From Unio delphinus (lineage: Eukaryota > Mollusca > Bivalvia > Unionida > Unionidae), in NCBI GenBank assembly GCA_029339505.1, contig JAQISU010000096.1:2566501-2630500 (forward strand): a DNA stretch of 64,000 nucleotides, in the 5' to 3' direction. Both the position numbers and the translations under genes were made by a program. The notes beneath the pieces are model-generated. The model did no database searches. It saw nothing but the letters and a program-made list of their open reading frames with translations, and was not told the DNA's origin. Shown here piece by piece: positions 12,381 through 23,834 of this stretch. The stretch's first letter is position 1, and each line of letters starts with the position of its first letter.

Positions 12381-12855
12381 AATAAATTATAAATGGGAGA
12401 GGGGTATGCAGTTTTATAGTCGAAGCATAATTTTTAAAAAAAATAAGAGAAGAAAAAAAATATATGACTGTGGTTATATTTGCTTATTGAAGTAAATTGT
12501 TATATTATTGTATACAGTCAGTATAATAGCACCAACAAGCTAAAGTTTCTCATTATGTAACGCAATTTTGAATAAAAAAGTTGTCTATGTCTTTATCCAA
12601 CCTGCTTCCTTTATCCCTATTGTCATGTACTAGTATTTATGTCTTTATGTGAGCTTTAATTGTATCATAGACCTATATTTTGCAATACAACACATTCCCT
12701 ATTGTCATGTACTAGTATTTATGTCTTTATTTGAGCTTTAATCATATCATAGACCTATACTTTTGCAATACAACACATTCCCTATTTCATGCACTTCAGA
12801 TTTTTGTAAGCAATTACATGGTTCTTGGTTGTTAAGTACTTTAATATCATTATAG
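12381..12855. repeat. Intronic; 82-bp tandem duplication
   Basis: Two near-identical copies of about 82 bases begin at about 12615 and 12697 with ccctattgtcatgtactagt. Nothing else recognised in this stretch. Confidence 0.7.
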
Positions 12856-13131
12856 CTGAAGCCCATGGGGTGCCGATTGCTTCCAGTCCAGTCAGACAAA
12901 CATGGCATGAACCCTGATCATTTACAGCACATACTTTCAAAGTGGAAACCATCACATGCCAAGGATCCAAGCAGTGATATTCCTAAGTTGCTGTACTGTA
13001 TTCCAAATGGAGGCAATCCCACAGGGCATGGGCTGACTGCTGACAGGAAGAAAAAGATCTATCAGCTTGCAAGAGAATATAACTTGTTGATTTTGGAAGA
13101 TGATCCTTATTACTATTTACAATTTTCTAAG
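12856..13131 (+). CDS. AADAT: AADAT exon B, PLP-binding core
   Basis: 92 codons, phase 0 in and out, between a tatag acceptor and a gtacat donor. It contains CIPNGGNPTGHGLT, whose Asn contacts the PLP ring oxygen and cofactor network, and LILEDDPYYYLQFSK, whose Asp and Tyr are cofactor-site residues in this family. The SKWKPSHAKD segment also resembles AADAT specifically. This is the longest exon of the gene in the window. Confidence 0.92.
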
Positions 13132-13179
13132 GTACATATCAAATCTTGGTTCAATTTTATTTAGAGCGGCAGTTCCCAA

Positions 13180-13345
13180 CCTCAGGTAGGAATCCTTAGT
13201 AGGGTCATGTAGAGTATTTGTTTGCTTTTTTAATGTTGAAAAGTAGCCTGTTGGTGGCCACTTTAAGGTCACAGCAGAAAATTGACATGAACCGCATAAT
13301 GCACTGGCAGATCTGGTCCTGTGGAGTTTCTTAGAAATTATCAGT
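13180..13345. repeat. Dispersed repeat, intron copy 1
   Basis: The stretch with gcataatgcactggcagatc, ctggtcc and gaaattatcagtagaa resembles 30945-31075. Both translate on the - strand to similar peptides around KLHRTRSASAL and KLHGPRSARAL. The shared conceptual peptide suggests an old coding or conserved transposon segment, not a host exon. Confidence 0.55.
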
Positions 13346-13848
<503 letters not shown>

Positions 13849-14528
13849 TAAGATTGAAATATGGCAAAATACTTACAAAGAAGACCTAAAAAGTCTGAAC
13901 CTGGTGTAATGACATGATAGAAGAATGATTTTTCGATTGATTTTAAGACATTTGTTGTATATGCCATATCTGTGACACACATAGCTGCCAACCCTCACTA
14001 TTTTGGCATGAATTTCACAACTGTTTCAGTGATTCACAGATTCACGTCACATGCAAAATATCACAAATTCCCAATTCTCAATTATTTTAAATATTTAATA
14101 AAATAATCGATTTCTTGTTAAGCGATAGTCGTGATATCAGCAGTTGCCAAAATGGTCCAGTACTGCTGGTTGCGATAATAGTGGAACTATAGCTAATTGG
14201 TACAATTGGCCTGGTAGCAAGCATTTTATCGTATTTTAATCTATATGTATAAGAATAGGTTTACAAATACTTTTGAGAGAAACTGGGGCCTAACTGGAAA
14301 TTTGCTCCAATCATGTGCCTTCAACACTTGATTTGAATTACCATTTAGCATGGCATCTTGAAAATGTCTTCACCACCAAGGAAAAAGAAATGTATTGCAC
14401 AGAGAGTGAAGTTTAGTTTTGAATATATGAAACATTTGCAGGGCATTCAGCCATCAAGTACTGATAAATATTAGTGATGGGAATCGGTTAGAAGTTCATA
14501 ATCGCTCATCGGTTACACACAACTTACT

Positions 14529-14547
14529 GATAATCGATTATAATCGG
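14529..14547. promoter_or_regulatory. hAT subterminal palindrome, left
   Basis: gataatcgattataatcgg near the left end is shared with the right end (18248-18273). Subterminal arrays of this type are transposase-binding sites in other hAT elements. The role here is inferred. Confidence 0.5.
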
Positions 14548-14629
14548 TTGCTAACTTTCTACAAGTAAGTTTTAATTTTTGTTGTTACAGAGTTATATCT
14601 TTGTTCAAAAGTTTAAAATGTATAGGAGT

Positions 14630-14690
<61 letters not shown>

Positions 14691-15003
14691 CTTTAACCTC
14701 AAAAGCAACTTTCTTTGGCTTATCAGTTTTATGCAGCTGAAAGACTTAACAATCCCCCAGAACACTTTTATTCATATGTGATTTTTCAATTGTTTAAAGT
14801 ATAGAAAGAAATGTTTTTCTTGCTTGTCATTAGTTACTAATACTACAATCAAAGCAGTTTAAACAAAACAAATAAACACCAATTACAAAAACTTTCAAAC
14901 TAACTGAGCTATTTATCAGCAAAATCATGTAATGTTTGAGCAATGCTGAACACAAAAATCATTTTTCAGAATACTGTTTCTTCTTGTGCTTGTTACACTG
15001 ACA

Positions 15004-16525
15004 CTACCAATAGTTAATGTTTTTGTTTAAGAATATTATCAGGTCCACATTGTCACAACTTAAACGAGCCCGTTTCTTGCTGACAAGATGTCCAGCCAGA
15101 CTAAATACCCTCTCACTGGATACTGATGATGCCGGAATACTTAGGTACTTCCGAGCTAGTAAGCTAAGATGGAGGTAGAACTGGCAGTTTTGTTTCCACC
15201 ACTGTAACATTGTGAGATCGGTATCATATGGAGCAGCAACTAGATATCTAGAAACCTCCTGGTGGATGACATCTGTTATTGGCTGTTGACTTTCACCAAG
15301 GCAAACAACATCTTGAAACCAATCATCCATGTCAACATTGACCTTTGCTTTCTTGTTTGGTGGACTAAGTGTAACCACAGTTTTAGTGTTGTCATCTCTG
15401 ACATTTAGTAGTGATGGTGCAATTGGTAGAGGTGGCAATGAGTCTGAAGGTTTTTCATCACTAGTCCCTGGCTCCACTTGGACATTCACTTTAACATCAG
15501 CCATATCAAGAGCAACCTTCAAAAGCAGAGCATGTCCATCTGCTCGCTCACTGTCAGATAGAAACTCCAGATCCTTCATAGTATGATTCAATAAACAGCC
15601 CAACAGAACTAGATCTTTGTCCTGTGTTCTATTGTCAAATTCTTGTCTCATTACATCTTTAAGTTTAGCAATTGAAGGTAGATCATCAGCATTTGTTTCT
15701 ATACATTTGGTAAGTTTAAGAAGTATTGGGATAACTTTATGAAGGGTTGGTGATTTGTCTCTGCAAACACTGTTTGTTGCATTCAGGAACGGTGAGAGAA
15801 CTTCCACAAGTTTTTCAACCAATGCTTGTTCGTCAAAGGTATAGACATAATTTTTCAATGTTGCGGCTGCTGACTTGCTTATGTTTGGGTCACTGATAAC
15901 AGCCATAATAGCAGGTGTTTGCTCAAGCAGTTGTTCAAGCATGTCATGAGTGCTATTCCATCTAGTTGGAACATCCATCTTGAGCTTGTGTCCTCTAGCA
16001 CCTATGTGAAGTAGTAACTGCTGCTTTCTCATTAACAAATCATTTATGCTCGTGTTTTGATGGAAAAAAGTCACCAGTTTGCGCCCCTTTGCAATGATTC
16101 GTGACGGTTCTGGTATAGCTAAAGTTTTTTTCACAATAAGGTTAAATCTGTGACCATAACAACCAAATCGAGTCCATTGAAGTAAATCAAAAGCCTTGAT
16201 CTCATTGGCTGCATTATCAGTTACTCCAGTTGGTGTTGGAAGATTCCATCGCCTCTGAGTGGCCAACAGGCTTTCTTTTATATTTTCCCCAGTGTGACTG
16301 CCTTCAACTTTTCGTGTTTCTAAGACAACACTTTTCAATTCCCAATCTTTGGAAATAAAATGTGCAGTCACTGTACTATAACTTTCTGTATTTAATGAAG
16401 TCCATGCATCGTGAGTAACAGCTATATCAAGAACATCATGTAGTTCCTCTTTTACTTTTTTCTCAGCCTGGTCTTTCTTCTCAGCTAGTTTGGAGGACAC
16501 TAATTTACGACCTGGAATTTCATAC
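15004..16525 (-). CDS. hAT transposase exon 3 (catalytic core, dimerisation)
   Basis: 1,522 nt from a tttcag acceptor to a stop at 15004-15006. The three exons total 1,959 nt, a 652-residue protein with no internal stop. VTHDAWTSLNTESYSTVT contains a probable first catalytic Asp, GVTDNAANEIKAFDL a probable second, and CYGHRFNLIVKK the C/H motif of the insertion domain. The end has ARKYLSIPASSVSSERVFSL followed by the conserved C-terminal hAT dimerisation region, with ARLSCDNVDLIIFLNKN. The protein is closest in style to ZBED1/ZBED4-like and hAT-Ac transposases. It would cut and re-insert the element in the nucleus. Intact coding, a perfect target duplication and intact ends suggest recent activity. 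Domestication as a host gene is unlikely because the transposon ends are preserved. Confidence 0.9.
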
Positions 16526-16805
16526 CTGAAAATGTAAAGTTTGAAACATTTAGTCATGGTAGTCAAACAAGACATGTATTTGGAATATTTACTGTGTCTA
16601 AATATAGTGAAAACAATGAATTTATTTAATGTTTATTTAGACAGGACAGCATTATATTTAATTAAATACTGCTTAATTTAGGTATGAAAATTCAAAATTC
16701 AACAGTGTTGACATCTAGAATCAAATGGATTCACACTTTTTTTCTTTTCTCACTGTCAGTTTAAATAAATATTACTAATTTTTAATGTTATCATTTAAAA
16801 CTTAC

Positions 16806-17070
16806 CTTGGATTAAGAAGCATCACAAAGTTTCTAAAATATGTATGGTCAACAAGGCTTAGTGGAAGAACTTTGCCAACAATAAGTTTCAAGAGTGCATC
16901 ATCAATTTCTTTCTGCTTTGTAGCTGACATCCTCTCTGTTGGCTTCTTAAATTGTTCATCAATCTTAGTCTGTTTGGGTGGCTGGGGGGAAACATCAGCA
17001 CCTCTTGCTGTCGCTGATCCCATTTCCTTATGGTCATGATCAAGATGAAAGGCCAAATTTGTAGTATTGC
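16806..17070 (-). CDS. hAT transposase exon 2
   Basis: 265 nt between a ttccag acceptor and a gtaag donor. It continues the glycine split from exon 1 and supplies the BED histidines (NLAFHLDHDHKE, His66 and His71). A linker with SPQPPKQTKIDEQF and the helix KQKEIDDALLKLIVGKVLPL follow. The end joins exon 3 through an AG|G arginine codon. The exact phase match to exons 1 and 3 supports the intron calls. Confidence 0.85.
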
Positions 17071-17898
17071 CTGGAATGTATTTGAAATAAATGTTTTTAT
17101 ATTGAGAAGAAAAAAGAGCAAACAACAAATTCTTTATGCACAAGTATCTTAAATGAATGGAATGAAATTATTTAAAGAAAATCAGGATTAAAATTAATAT
17201 TAAATTTGTACATATATTTTAAAATTAATCTGCAACATTTTAAAAAGTTATTTTATGTTTTTAAATAGTCACATGTCTCAGGGAATATCTGTAACAAACC
17301 TCAGAGATCACTTTTCCGTCATTATCATATATGCCTAAATAGCAGGATAATCTTGTGATTATTTATGTATTTCAATCATAATCATGACATGGAGCTTTAT
17401 TATGAAAAGAAATTTGAAGTATTTTAACAACAACACATGCTATATTAGAGGAAAGCACAAAGTACACAAATGATTTAATGAAAATAAAATTCTTGATTTA
17501 AAATATTTGATACTGGAATGCCATGAAACGTTTTTCCGTGTGCGTGCGTGCAACTCATTTATTTTATACGAGGTTGTTCTGTCTCCTAATAATTGCATTC
17601 GTCGTTGACGACATTATTTGTTTCCAAATTATCCAAAAAAATCTAACTATGGTGTATGTTTATATATTTGGAAGTTATGAAGGGAATAAATAATTTAGCT
17701 TTACTGTTGTGGATCGGAAGGCTAATATCATGGTTCCACAGTCCTAAAATGTAAAGCGTATCACATGATAATTTTGTTTTCGTGTAGCACCACAAAAAAT
17801 TAGAATATTGTTCATTTTTTGCACTATGTATTGGAGAATGTGTTTGCCAAAAATAAATGTATCCCCGCGTTGATTTCAATGAGAATAGCTGGACCTAC

Positions 17899-18070
17899 CT
17901 TTGTTTGCATATTCCTTTCTGCAGAGTTTGCATATGACCTTCGTTGTATCTAAATTCTCCTTTGTCGGTGGACCCTCCTGTATTTTGTAAAATCCAAAAT
18001 ATGTCCATACACGAGAACGAGCTTTTCCTCCAGGATATGGATATATTATTTTGCGATCGTTTTCATCCAT
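17899..18070 (-). CDS. hAT transposase exon 1 (BED finger, first half)
   Basis: ATG at 18070 begins MDENDRKIIYPYP. The exon codes 57 residues plus one base and ends at a gtaggt donor. VWTYFGFYK and VICKLC (Cys47, Cys50) form the first half of a BED-type zinc finger, with the aromatic pair upstream of the cysteines as is usual. The histidines are in exon 2. This start is the first Met of an open frame and fits BED-containing transposases. The domain binds the element's ends. Confidence 0.85.
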
Positions 18071-18247
18071 GGCACGTGTATGATATTTAGCGGGGTTTTA
18101 ACATTTTGTTCGGAATCCTCGGTTTTCTTCCCAACAAACAAAGGGATTGAACTAGTCTGTGCCAAGCGCTTCACAGTTGTCTCCCTTACCATGCAATCGA
18201 TTATGGCGTTTCACAATCGATTGGCGAATTGGTTCACTCAACCAACT

Positions 18248-18273
18248 GATTATCGATTATAATCGATAATCGG
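18248..18273. promoter_or_regulatory. hAT subterminal palindrome, right
   Basis: A self-complementary stretch, gattatcgattataatcgat followed by aatcgg, lies 10 to 35 bases inside the right end and matches the left copy. Confidence 0.5.
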
Positions 18274-18644
18274 AACAACACTAATAAATATGTCATGCTT
18301 TTTGCACGCAGTATGCAACAAACTTTAGCATTGGGCATAGTGGCAATCATGATATGAGGAAACATATTGGTATCAAAAAATACACAGAAGATGGGAAATA
18401 AGAACTTGCAGCAGATTTCAACTCTGGAATATTTTAAACCATCAACAGAAGACCATCATGCTTCCAACGCTGAAGTATTGTTCGTGAGTTTTCTTGTTGA
18501 GCATAATCTACCTTTATCAGGAGAAGACCAAACGAAACATTTGTTCCGACAAATATTCCTAGACTCAATGATCAATTCACGAATTATATTCAGCCGGGAG
18601 GGTTGGCAGCTATAAATACAGATGATATGTGTGCTTTTGGCAGA

Positions 18645-19100
18645 GTCACCTTAATGCCTTTGGACAATATTTCTGACTTAAACCTAGTCACCTTAATGCC
18701 TTTGGACAATATTTCTGACTTAAACCTAGTCACCTTAATGCCTTTGGACAATATTTCTGACTTAAACCTAGTCACCTTAATGCCTTTGGACAATATTTCT
18801 GACTTAAACCTAGTCACCTTAATGCCTTTGGACAATATTTCTGACTTAAACCTAGTCACCTTAATGCCTTTGGACAATATTTCTGACTTAAACCTAGTCA
18901 CCTTAATGCCTTTGGACAATATTTCTGACTTAAACCTAGTCACCTTAATGCCTTTGGACAATATTTCTGACTTAAACCTAGTCACCTTAATGCCTTTGGA
19001 CAATATTTCTGACTTAAACCTAGTCACCTTAATGCCTTTGGACAATATTTCTGACTTAAACCTAGTCACCTTAATGCCTTTGGACAACATTTCTGACCTC
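18645..19100 (+). repeat. 42-bp minisatellite, 10.9 copies
   Basis: Ten full copies and one partial copy of a 42-bp unit starting gtcaccttaatgcctttgg are almost identical. Because 42 is a multiple of three and the unit lacks stops, both strands stay open: VTLMPLDNISDLNL on + and SKGIKVTRFKSEIL on -. No splice context or start supports expression, so this is called a repeat and not a gene. Confidence 0.9.
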
Positions 19101-19124
19101 CCTTTGCTTCACCAAACCCTCTTA

Positions 19125-19260
19125 GTGAGACATATTAGCTCAGTTGGTAGAGCATCAGATTTGTAATCATTGATTCATGGTTCAGTACCCATGCAGGTCA
19201 GCAAAGGATGGCTGCCTCAGTGTCCACGTTGTCCTTGGATAACTCAGCATGATGTAGCCC
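19125..19260 (+). mobile_element. tRNA-Thr-like SINE or tRNA pseudogene
   Basis: tagctcagttggtagagcat is a perfect D-arm/box A. The anticodon loop region cagatttgtaatc resembles tRNA-Thr(UGU), and ggttcagtacccatg resembles a T-arm. The acceptor stem does not pair and the anticodon stem is broken. Downstream sequence with gtccttggataactcagcat is SINE-like. A second related head is at 25675-25745. Confidence 0.6.
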
Positions 19261-19809
19261 TTAATCTGTTGTAAACCAAACAGGAAATCAACACACACGC
19301 TCATGCCCTTTCAAAATTGCTGGAGCTCTGCAGGAGGCTTCAAACCTGCAGCCTCTTGAAGCAGATGTCTGAATACAATTGATTTGCATGTTGAAAATTA
19401 TACTCTTAACATTGAGTACTTTAAAGAACCTAGCAAATTGCCAATATGCACTATTTAAAGCTTCCACAACAGGTGAATTTTGTCTAAAAACAGAGAGAAG
19501 TCAAAGACTATTAGGAGACTTGATAAATTTTGATCGTAATACCATAGCAACACATTGTAGTTTCATAATAATAATAATTAAAAAAATAAATGTTATGGTA
19601 TCGCATGTTGACCATTGTCTTACCATTATCTGTTACAACAAATTTGTTATTGCTACTCCTAAACTATTTGGTTTTGCTAAGGCAGATCAGGATTTTGTTG
19701 TTTGCGGTTTGACTTAAGCAAGTATAGACCGTATCTCCCTTACACTCATTGCAGTGGTACTAGTGTTATAATAGCTAAAGTAATCAAGGATGCTTTTGTT
19801 GTATTTCAG
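19261..19809. other. Intronic, no gene seen
   Basis: AT-rich. A frame at 19379-19717 exists but shows no family resemblance or splice fit. Confidence 0.5.
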
Positions 19810-19906
19810 ATTGAGACTTGGATTTGTATCTGGACCCAAACCTATAATTGAGAGGATGCAATTACACATGCAGGCAACTGTTATGCATGCTAGTGGCTTG
19901 TCTCAG
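19810..19906 (+). CDS. AADAT: AADAT exon D
   Basis: 97 nt, acceptor tttcag, donor gtaatc. It completes the glycine split at the previous donor and encodes LRLGFVSGPKPIIERM and the following helix ending in SGLSQ. The Arg in LRLGF is the usual PLP-phosphate contact in this fold. A 3.8 kb hAT transposon lies in the intron before it. Confidence 0.92.
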
Positions 19907-20183
19907 GTAATCTTAATCATGTATGCAAATACCAGCCTACACAAATTTTAGGCGTAGTAGCATGTTACATGTTCTACAATTGATTTGGATAGTTAGATTT
20001 TAAAAAATAAATTAAAATTTGATTATATATTTGGTAAAAATTTTGATCTAGATGTATTGTCACATCTATATTCAGGCAAAATTATGTTTTTATTTTAAAG
20101 GTGAAGGTAACCATTGACATTTTTTAGTTGACCTCACTGAAGTACAGGTAAGCCATTGTATTACTCTAGCACCAGTGCACAGG

Positions 20184-20186
<3 letters not shown>

Positions 20187-20274
<88 letters not shown>

Positions 20275-20531
20275 TCTCTGAATGGCAACCAATTATATTC
20301 TTGCGTCCTTGGCAACAGATTCAATTTAGTTTCATTGCACCCACCCAAATGGATAAATGTATATTAGTTCTGCACACTTGTTTTAGTTTTTGTGTCAGCA
20401 AAGGCTTTTATGCACACTATTTAAATACAATATACTGTTATACCTGTTGATTAGGTCACTGATGTCTCTTTTATGCTTCACTAATTTTGGTTAATTTTTT
20501 TCAGTTTATTTTTCAAACTCAGTGCATGCTA

Positions 20532-20582
<51 letters not shown>
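20187..20582. repeat. TA and AAT microsatellites
   Basis: TA run of about 85 bases at 20187-20271 and an AAT run at about 20534-20582, with plain intronic sequence between. Confidence 0.9.
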
Positions 20583-20583
<1 letters not shown>

Positions 20584-20629
20584 CCTTTACCTCATACATA
20601 GAGTGTATGGCTTTTTAACCCATCAATAT

Positions 20630-21240
20630 ACATGTAAAGTAAAACCTGTTACGTGATCCACCCCTTCTGCCAAGCAAAAGCAGTCTCACAAGACAGGTGT
20701 CTCTCATAAGATGTGTGTGAAAATGGACTGGTTTCCAGGGTCAATAGTTATCATTGTTGAAGAAGAAATATACCTATACTCACTGTACATGTATCATATC
20801 CTTTATTAATAAATCTTGTAAATATTACATGCATTCCTCTCATTATAACTTTATATAATAAATATATACTTCTAAAAACTGTCACAGTTAGCTATAACAT
20901 ATATTTCATATTCTATGCACTTAATCCCTTTTCTTTAAAAAAAATCCATTATATTTCTTTGTTGACATTTTTACTCAGCTGATTTGTCTGAGCAAAGAAC
21001 CAAAAGTTTGGGATTGTCATGTTATAAAGCGTATTCTTTATTCTCCTTTAAATGTTCTATGACTGTAGAATGCAGAATAACCAACGTTTAAACTGTCTGC
21101 TAGTTTGCGAGCGAGCAGTCTCCCCTTTTTCACGTCTTTCAAATACATTAATTCTTTCTTTCAGTGTTAGAATTTTTCTTTTTTTCATCAAAGGTTCTGC
21201 CATTATTAGTGTTGACATAATAATGACTAGATGTACTTCG
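20630..21240 (-). mobile_element. pogo/Tigger-like relic
   Basis: On the - strand, 21210-21100 encodes MKKRKILTLKERINVFERRE followed by KGETARS, the first helices of a pogo/Tigger (CENP-B-like) DNA-binding domain. The frame then fails. The 20636-20720 stretch, with gttacgtgatccacccc and tctcataagatgtg, resembles an element end. The remainder of the transposase is missing. Confidence 0.55.
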
Positions 21241-21289
21241 ACTTTGATCAGGTTTTGGGGAAATGTGGAATAAATATATATATATATTA

Positions 21290-22270
21290 TACACCAATGT
21301 ATGAAACCAAAAGACATAATTAACTCATCAAGAAACAATACATTTATTTTGAGGCAAAGTTTAAATAACCAATGTTATTGCTTGATAAACAAAGGTTGCA
21401 ACCATCTGCACCCAGATAAACAGATGGCTTGGTGAAACACTATAAGACTAGAATATTATCATCAGGTCTATGAAGAATCCAGTCTAAGATGTGACCATGC
21501 TTATAGGTGGGTTGGCTAACTGACTTTTTGAGGTTGAAAATGTGAAAAGAATTTTGACAAAGTAAAAGTTGAAATCACCAGGAATAATCATATTGCCACC
21601 TATTGAGTTTCCTTACTAAAGAAAGTTAGGAAACTGCTCCAAAAAGTGAGATTTAGTCAGCTTGTGTTCTAGACTATTAGGAGGGTGGGTGAGGAAGAAA
21701 AAATGGACTGATCTTTGTTCAATCCATTGTGAACAAGAATGAGTAAACTTAAAGATTGTATTTATCTCTATTAGTAACATAACCTTACTACAAAGGATGG
21801 GTCACTATGACCTGTATTTTATATCTTACTGGCATAGGTTATATTTTTGCACTTAACTCGTGACCAAATAAAAAACTTGCAAACCTTGTAAAGTCAAAAT
21901 TTTACTTACATTTGTGAACCACATAAGTGGTTCAGTGACACTAAACCCAACTTTAGTACAACCCACTTATTGGGATACTTCCATCTCTTGTTTTCATTGC
22001 TCATACATCTTGTGTATTTATTGAGCACCGAAACAAATTAAACATACATTGTATAATGGTAAGTTATACTATCAATGTCATTTTGAAAATCTGGTTTCTG
22101 GCAATGATACTAGCTTCAGAAGTAGTCTTTAAGAGCAATGTCAGTTATTTTATGTGTATACACACACACACATACACACACACAAGATAGGTGTCATAAC
22201 AGTGGTTTTGTTAGACAGGATTTACTCTATGCATGTGTGTGTGTATGTGTGTGTATATATATATATATAT
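21290..22270. other. Intronic, no gene; CA/TG and TA runs
   Basis: Plain AT-rich intron with a CA-rich run at 22160-22182 and TG then TA runs at about 22231-22274. No gene recognised. Confidence 0.5.
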
Positions 22271-22274
22271 ATAT

Positions 22275-22445
22275 AGTGGAACCTCGCTATCCGGACATAA
22301 TTCAATGGGAATAGAATTCCTAAACATTAATTTGCTCCGTTAATCAAGAAATCCATTTTCAAGATCTGGAAATTAAAATCGGGGTCCAAAATAAATAAAG
22401 TTACATTGATACTTGTCTCGATAGTCCGGAAATAATCTGTCCAAA
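22275..22445. mobile_element. Tigger-like element end fragment
   Basis: agtggaacctcgctatccgg followed by acataattcaatgggaat resembles the ends of Tigger/mariner-type elements and the left end of the element at 31664. No matching second end was found nearby, so the piece is truncated. Confidence 0.5.
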
Positions 22446-22756
22446 AATATGAAAATTCGAAAAATCGTATATGAAAATACAGAGAGTAGAATAATACATA
22501 AAACAATAGTGATACCCTTGAGAATCTATAGTCATTATCAATAACTGAGTAGTGTGACTATATTGTAACCAGCAATTGGAAATAAACACACAGGGATCAA
22601 ATTGTGCACATATTTTGACATAACTTATGGTAAATAAATTAAAAGCATCTTCATTGTTTACCAATTGTATGTAACAATCACCGTTTATTGATGGCTGTAC
22701 AAATGCAGTTGACAAGATTTAAGCTGTGGACAGTATATGGATTGGCATCAACAAGG

Positions 22757-22762
22757 CTCCAC

Positions 22763-22830
<68 letters not shown>

Positions 22831-22896
22831 GACAGACAGACCACACATTTGTGGCTTAGGATCAATGTTATGGGTTTAATGCCATCTCCATCACAT

Positions 22897-22941
<45 letters not shown>

Positions 22942-22945
22942 GATT
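22757..22945. repeat. GT, GA and ACAG microsatellites
   Basis: TG run at about 22769-22799, GA and CAGA runs to 22842, then a GA run at 22900-22931 ending in a G homopolymer. Confidence 0.9.
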
Positions 22946-22949
22946 GGCT

Positions 22950-23095
22950 TTACATGACAGCCAGTATATTTGGTGGAAGAAGAGCCCAGTTAAACCCTGA
23001 GACTCAAACCCACACAAGATTAGCATAGGTGAGATCACATTGGTATGTAAGGCAATCATCATAGACCACTCAGCCACATGGGGCCCCCTAGATCA
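22950..23095 (-). mobile_element. SINE fragment with Leu/Ser-tRNA-like head
   Basis: On the - strand from about 23088, catgtggctgagtggtctat resembles the D-arm of Leu/Ser tRNAs and gtgggtttgagtctcaggg resembles a T-arm. The spacing is too long and the stems do not pair, so a functional tRNA is unlikely. Confidence 0.5.
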
Positions 23096-23198
23096 ATGGC
23101 TTCATAACAGTGGGCTTTATAATTTATAATTACATTCTGAGTAATATTTATCCATATATGTATATGTGTGTAACCAAAATAATTCTGGTCCATTTCAG

Positions 23199-23325
23199 AT
23201 AACCCTTCTGCAAATTCTCCAAGGATGGGGTTATGAAGGATTCAAACAGCATGTTGATAAAGTGACTGATTTCTACAGAGAGAGAAAAAATCATTGTGTT
23301 GCAGCAGCCAAGAAACACCTAACTG
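23199..23325 (+). CDS. AADAT: AADAT exon E
   Basis: 127 nt, acceptor atttcag, donor gtaatg, leaving a one-base split codon. It encodes ITLLQILQGWGYEGFKQHVD and a following helix with FYRERKNHCVAAAKKHLTG. This is the long helix linking the large domain to the C-terminal small domain of alpha-aminoadipate aminotransferases. Confidence 0.9.
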
Positions 23326-23830
23326 GTAATGTTTATAAAAGCATTCTCATTGCTAATATTTTGCTTGTTGTGTCTTTTTCATGATTTTTCAAAAAGAAAT
23401 GACAATTGTGGGAGCATTTATGAATACATTTCTTATTGATGAACTCACCTAGGCCAGTTTGGGTTCGCTTGGTGTGTCCTTGGTAAAGATACTTAACTCC
23501 CATGTCCTCAGTTAGATAAGTGCTCAAAAATCAAGCCAACAACAAAAATGTAGAATTAATGTTTGAACCATTGGATCATTATTGTTTTGCATTTTGCCAG
23601 GGGACTTGCAAATTGCACCTGTTTGTCATGACTAAATACAAAACTAGTGAAACATATGCATTGAAACTCATCTTACTTGGATCTTCACTATTTTTCTCAA
23701 ATTTTGCAGTGAAAAGGAAAGATGTTCATTTCACCTGACCATATGGCCAAGTGAACCTACTGATATGGTTCTTTTTCCATTGTTTGTTTTCTGTTTACAT
23801 TTGTTGTGTACAGCCTCTTTTTAAAAAATC
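23326..23830. other. Intronic, no gene seen
   Basis: No recognisable element or coding potential. Confidence 0.5.
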
Positions 23831-23834
23831 ACTC

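Larger units (their letters stand above)
14472..18283 (-). mobile_element. hAT DNA transposon, apparently complete
   Basis: A 3,812-bp element with a perfect 8-bp target duplication, ATAAATAT, at 14464-14471 and 18284-18291. The ends are TAGTGATGGGAATCGG on the left and, reverse-complemented, TAGTGTTGTTCCGATT on the right, so the terminal inverted repeats are short and imperfect. Palindromic subterminal motifs built on cgattataatcg occur near both ends (14529-14547, 18248-18273), as expected for transposase binding. It carries one intact three-exon transposase gene on the - strand and a TC/TA microsatellite at 14635-14691. It is inserted inside an older transposon relic within the AADAT intron between exons C and D. 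Confidence 0.93.
14364..18600 (+). pseudogene. Older hAT-like transposase relic, split by insertion
   Basis: Bases 14364-14471 read MSSPPRKKKCIAQRVKFSFE and end at DKY. After the inserted element, 18284-18600 resumes. One frame there has FCTQYATNFSIGHSGNHDM followed by RKHI, a BED-like C-x2-C...H...H finger, and a later frame has FLVEHNLPLSGED. These match the N-terminal part of a hAT-family transposase common in animal genomes. One frameshift and stops show decay before or after the insertion. The rest of this older element was not found beyond the 42-bp array that follows. Confidence 0.65.

Noticed and set aside
18590..19166. Repetitive protein genes of 166 and 187 residues on opposite strands
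   Set aside because: Pure products of a 42-bp minisatellite, with no start context or splice evidence.
19125..19200. Functional tRNA-Thr gene
   Set aside because: The D-arm is perfect, but the acceptor and anticodon stems fail and SINE-like sequence follows.
20166..20450. Frames with long YIYIYI runs
   Set aside because: Translation of a TA microsatellite.
22726..23028. Frame with Cys/Val and Arg/Glu runs
   Set aside because: Translation of GT and GA microsatellites.
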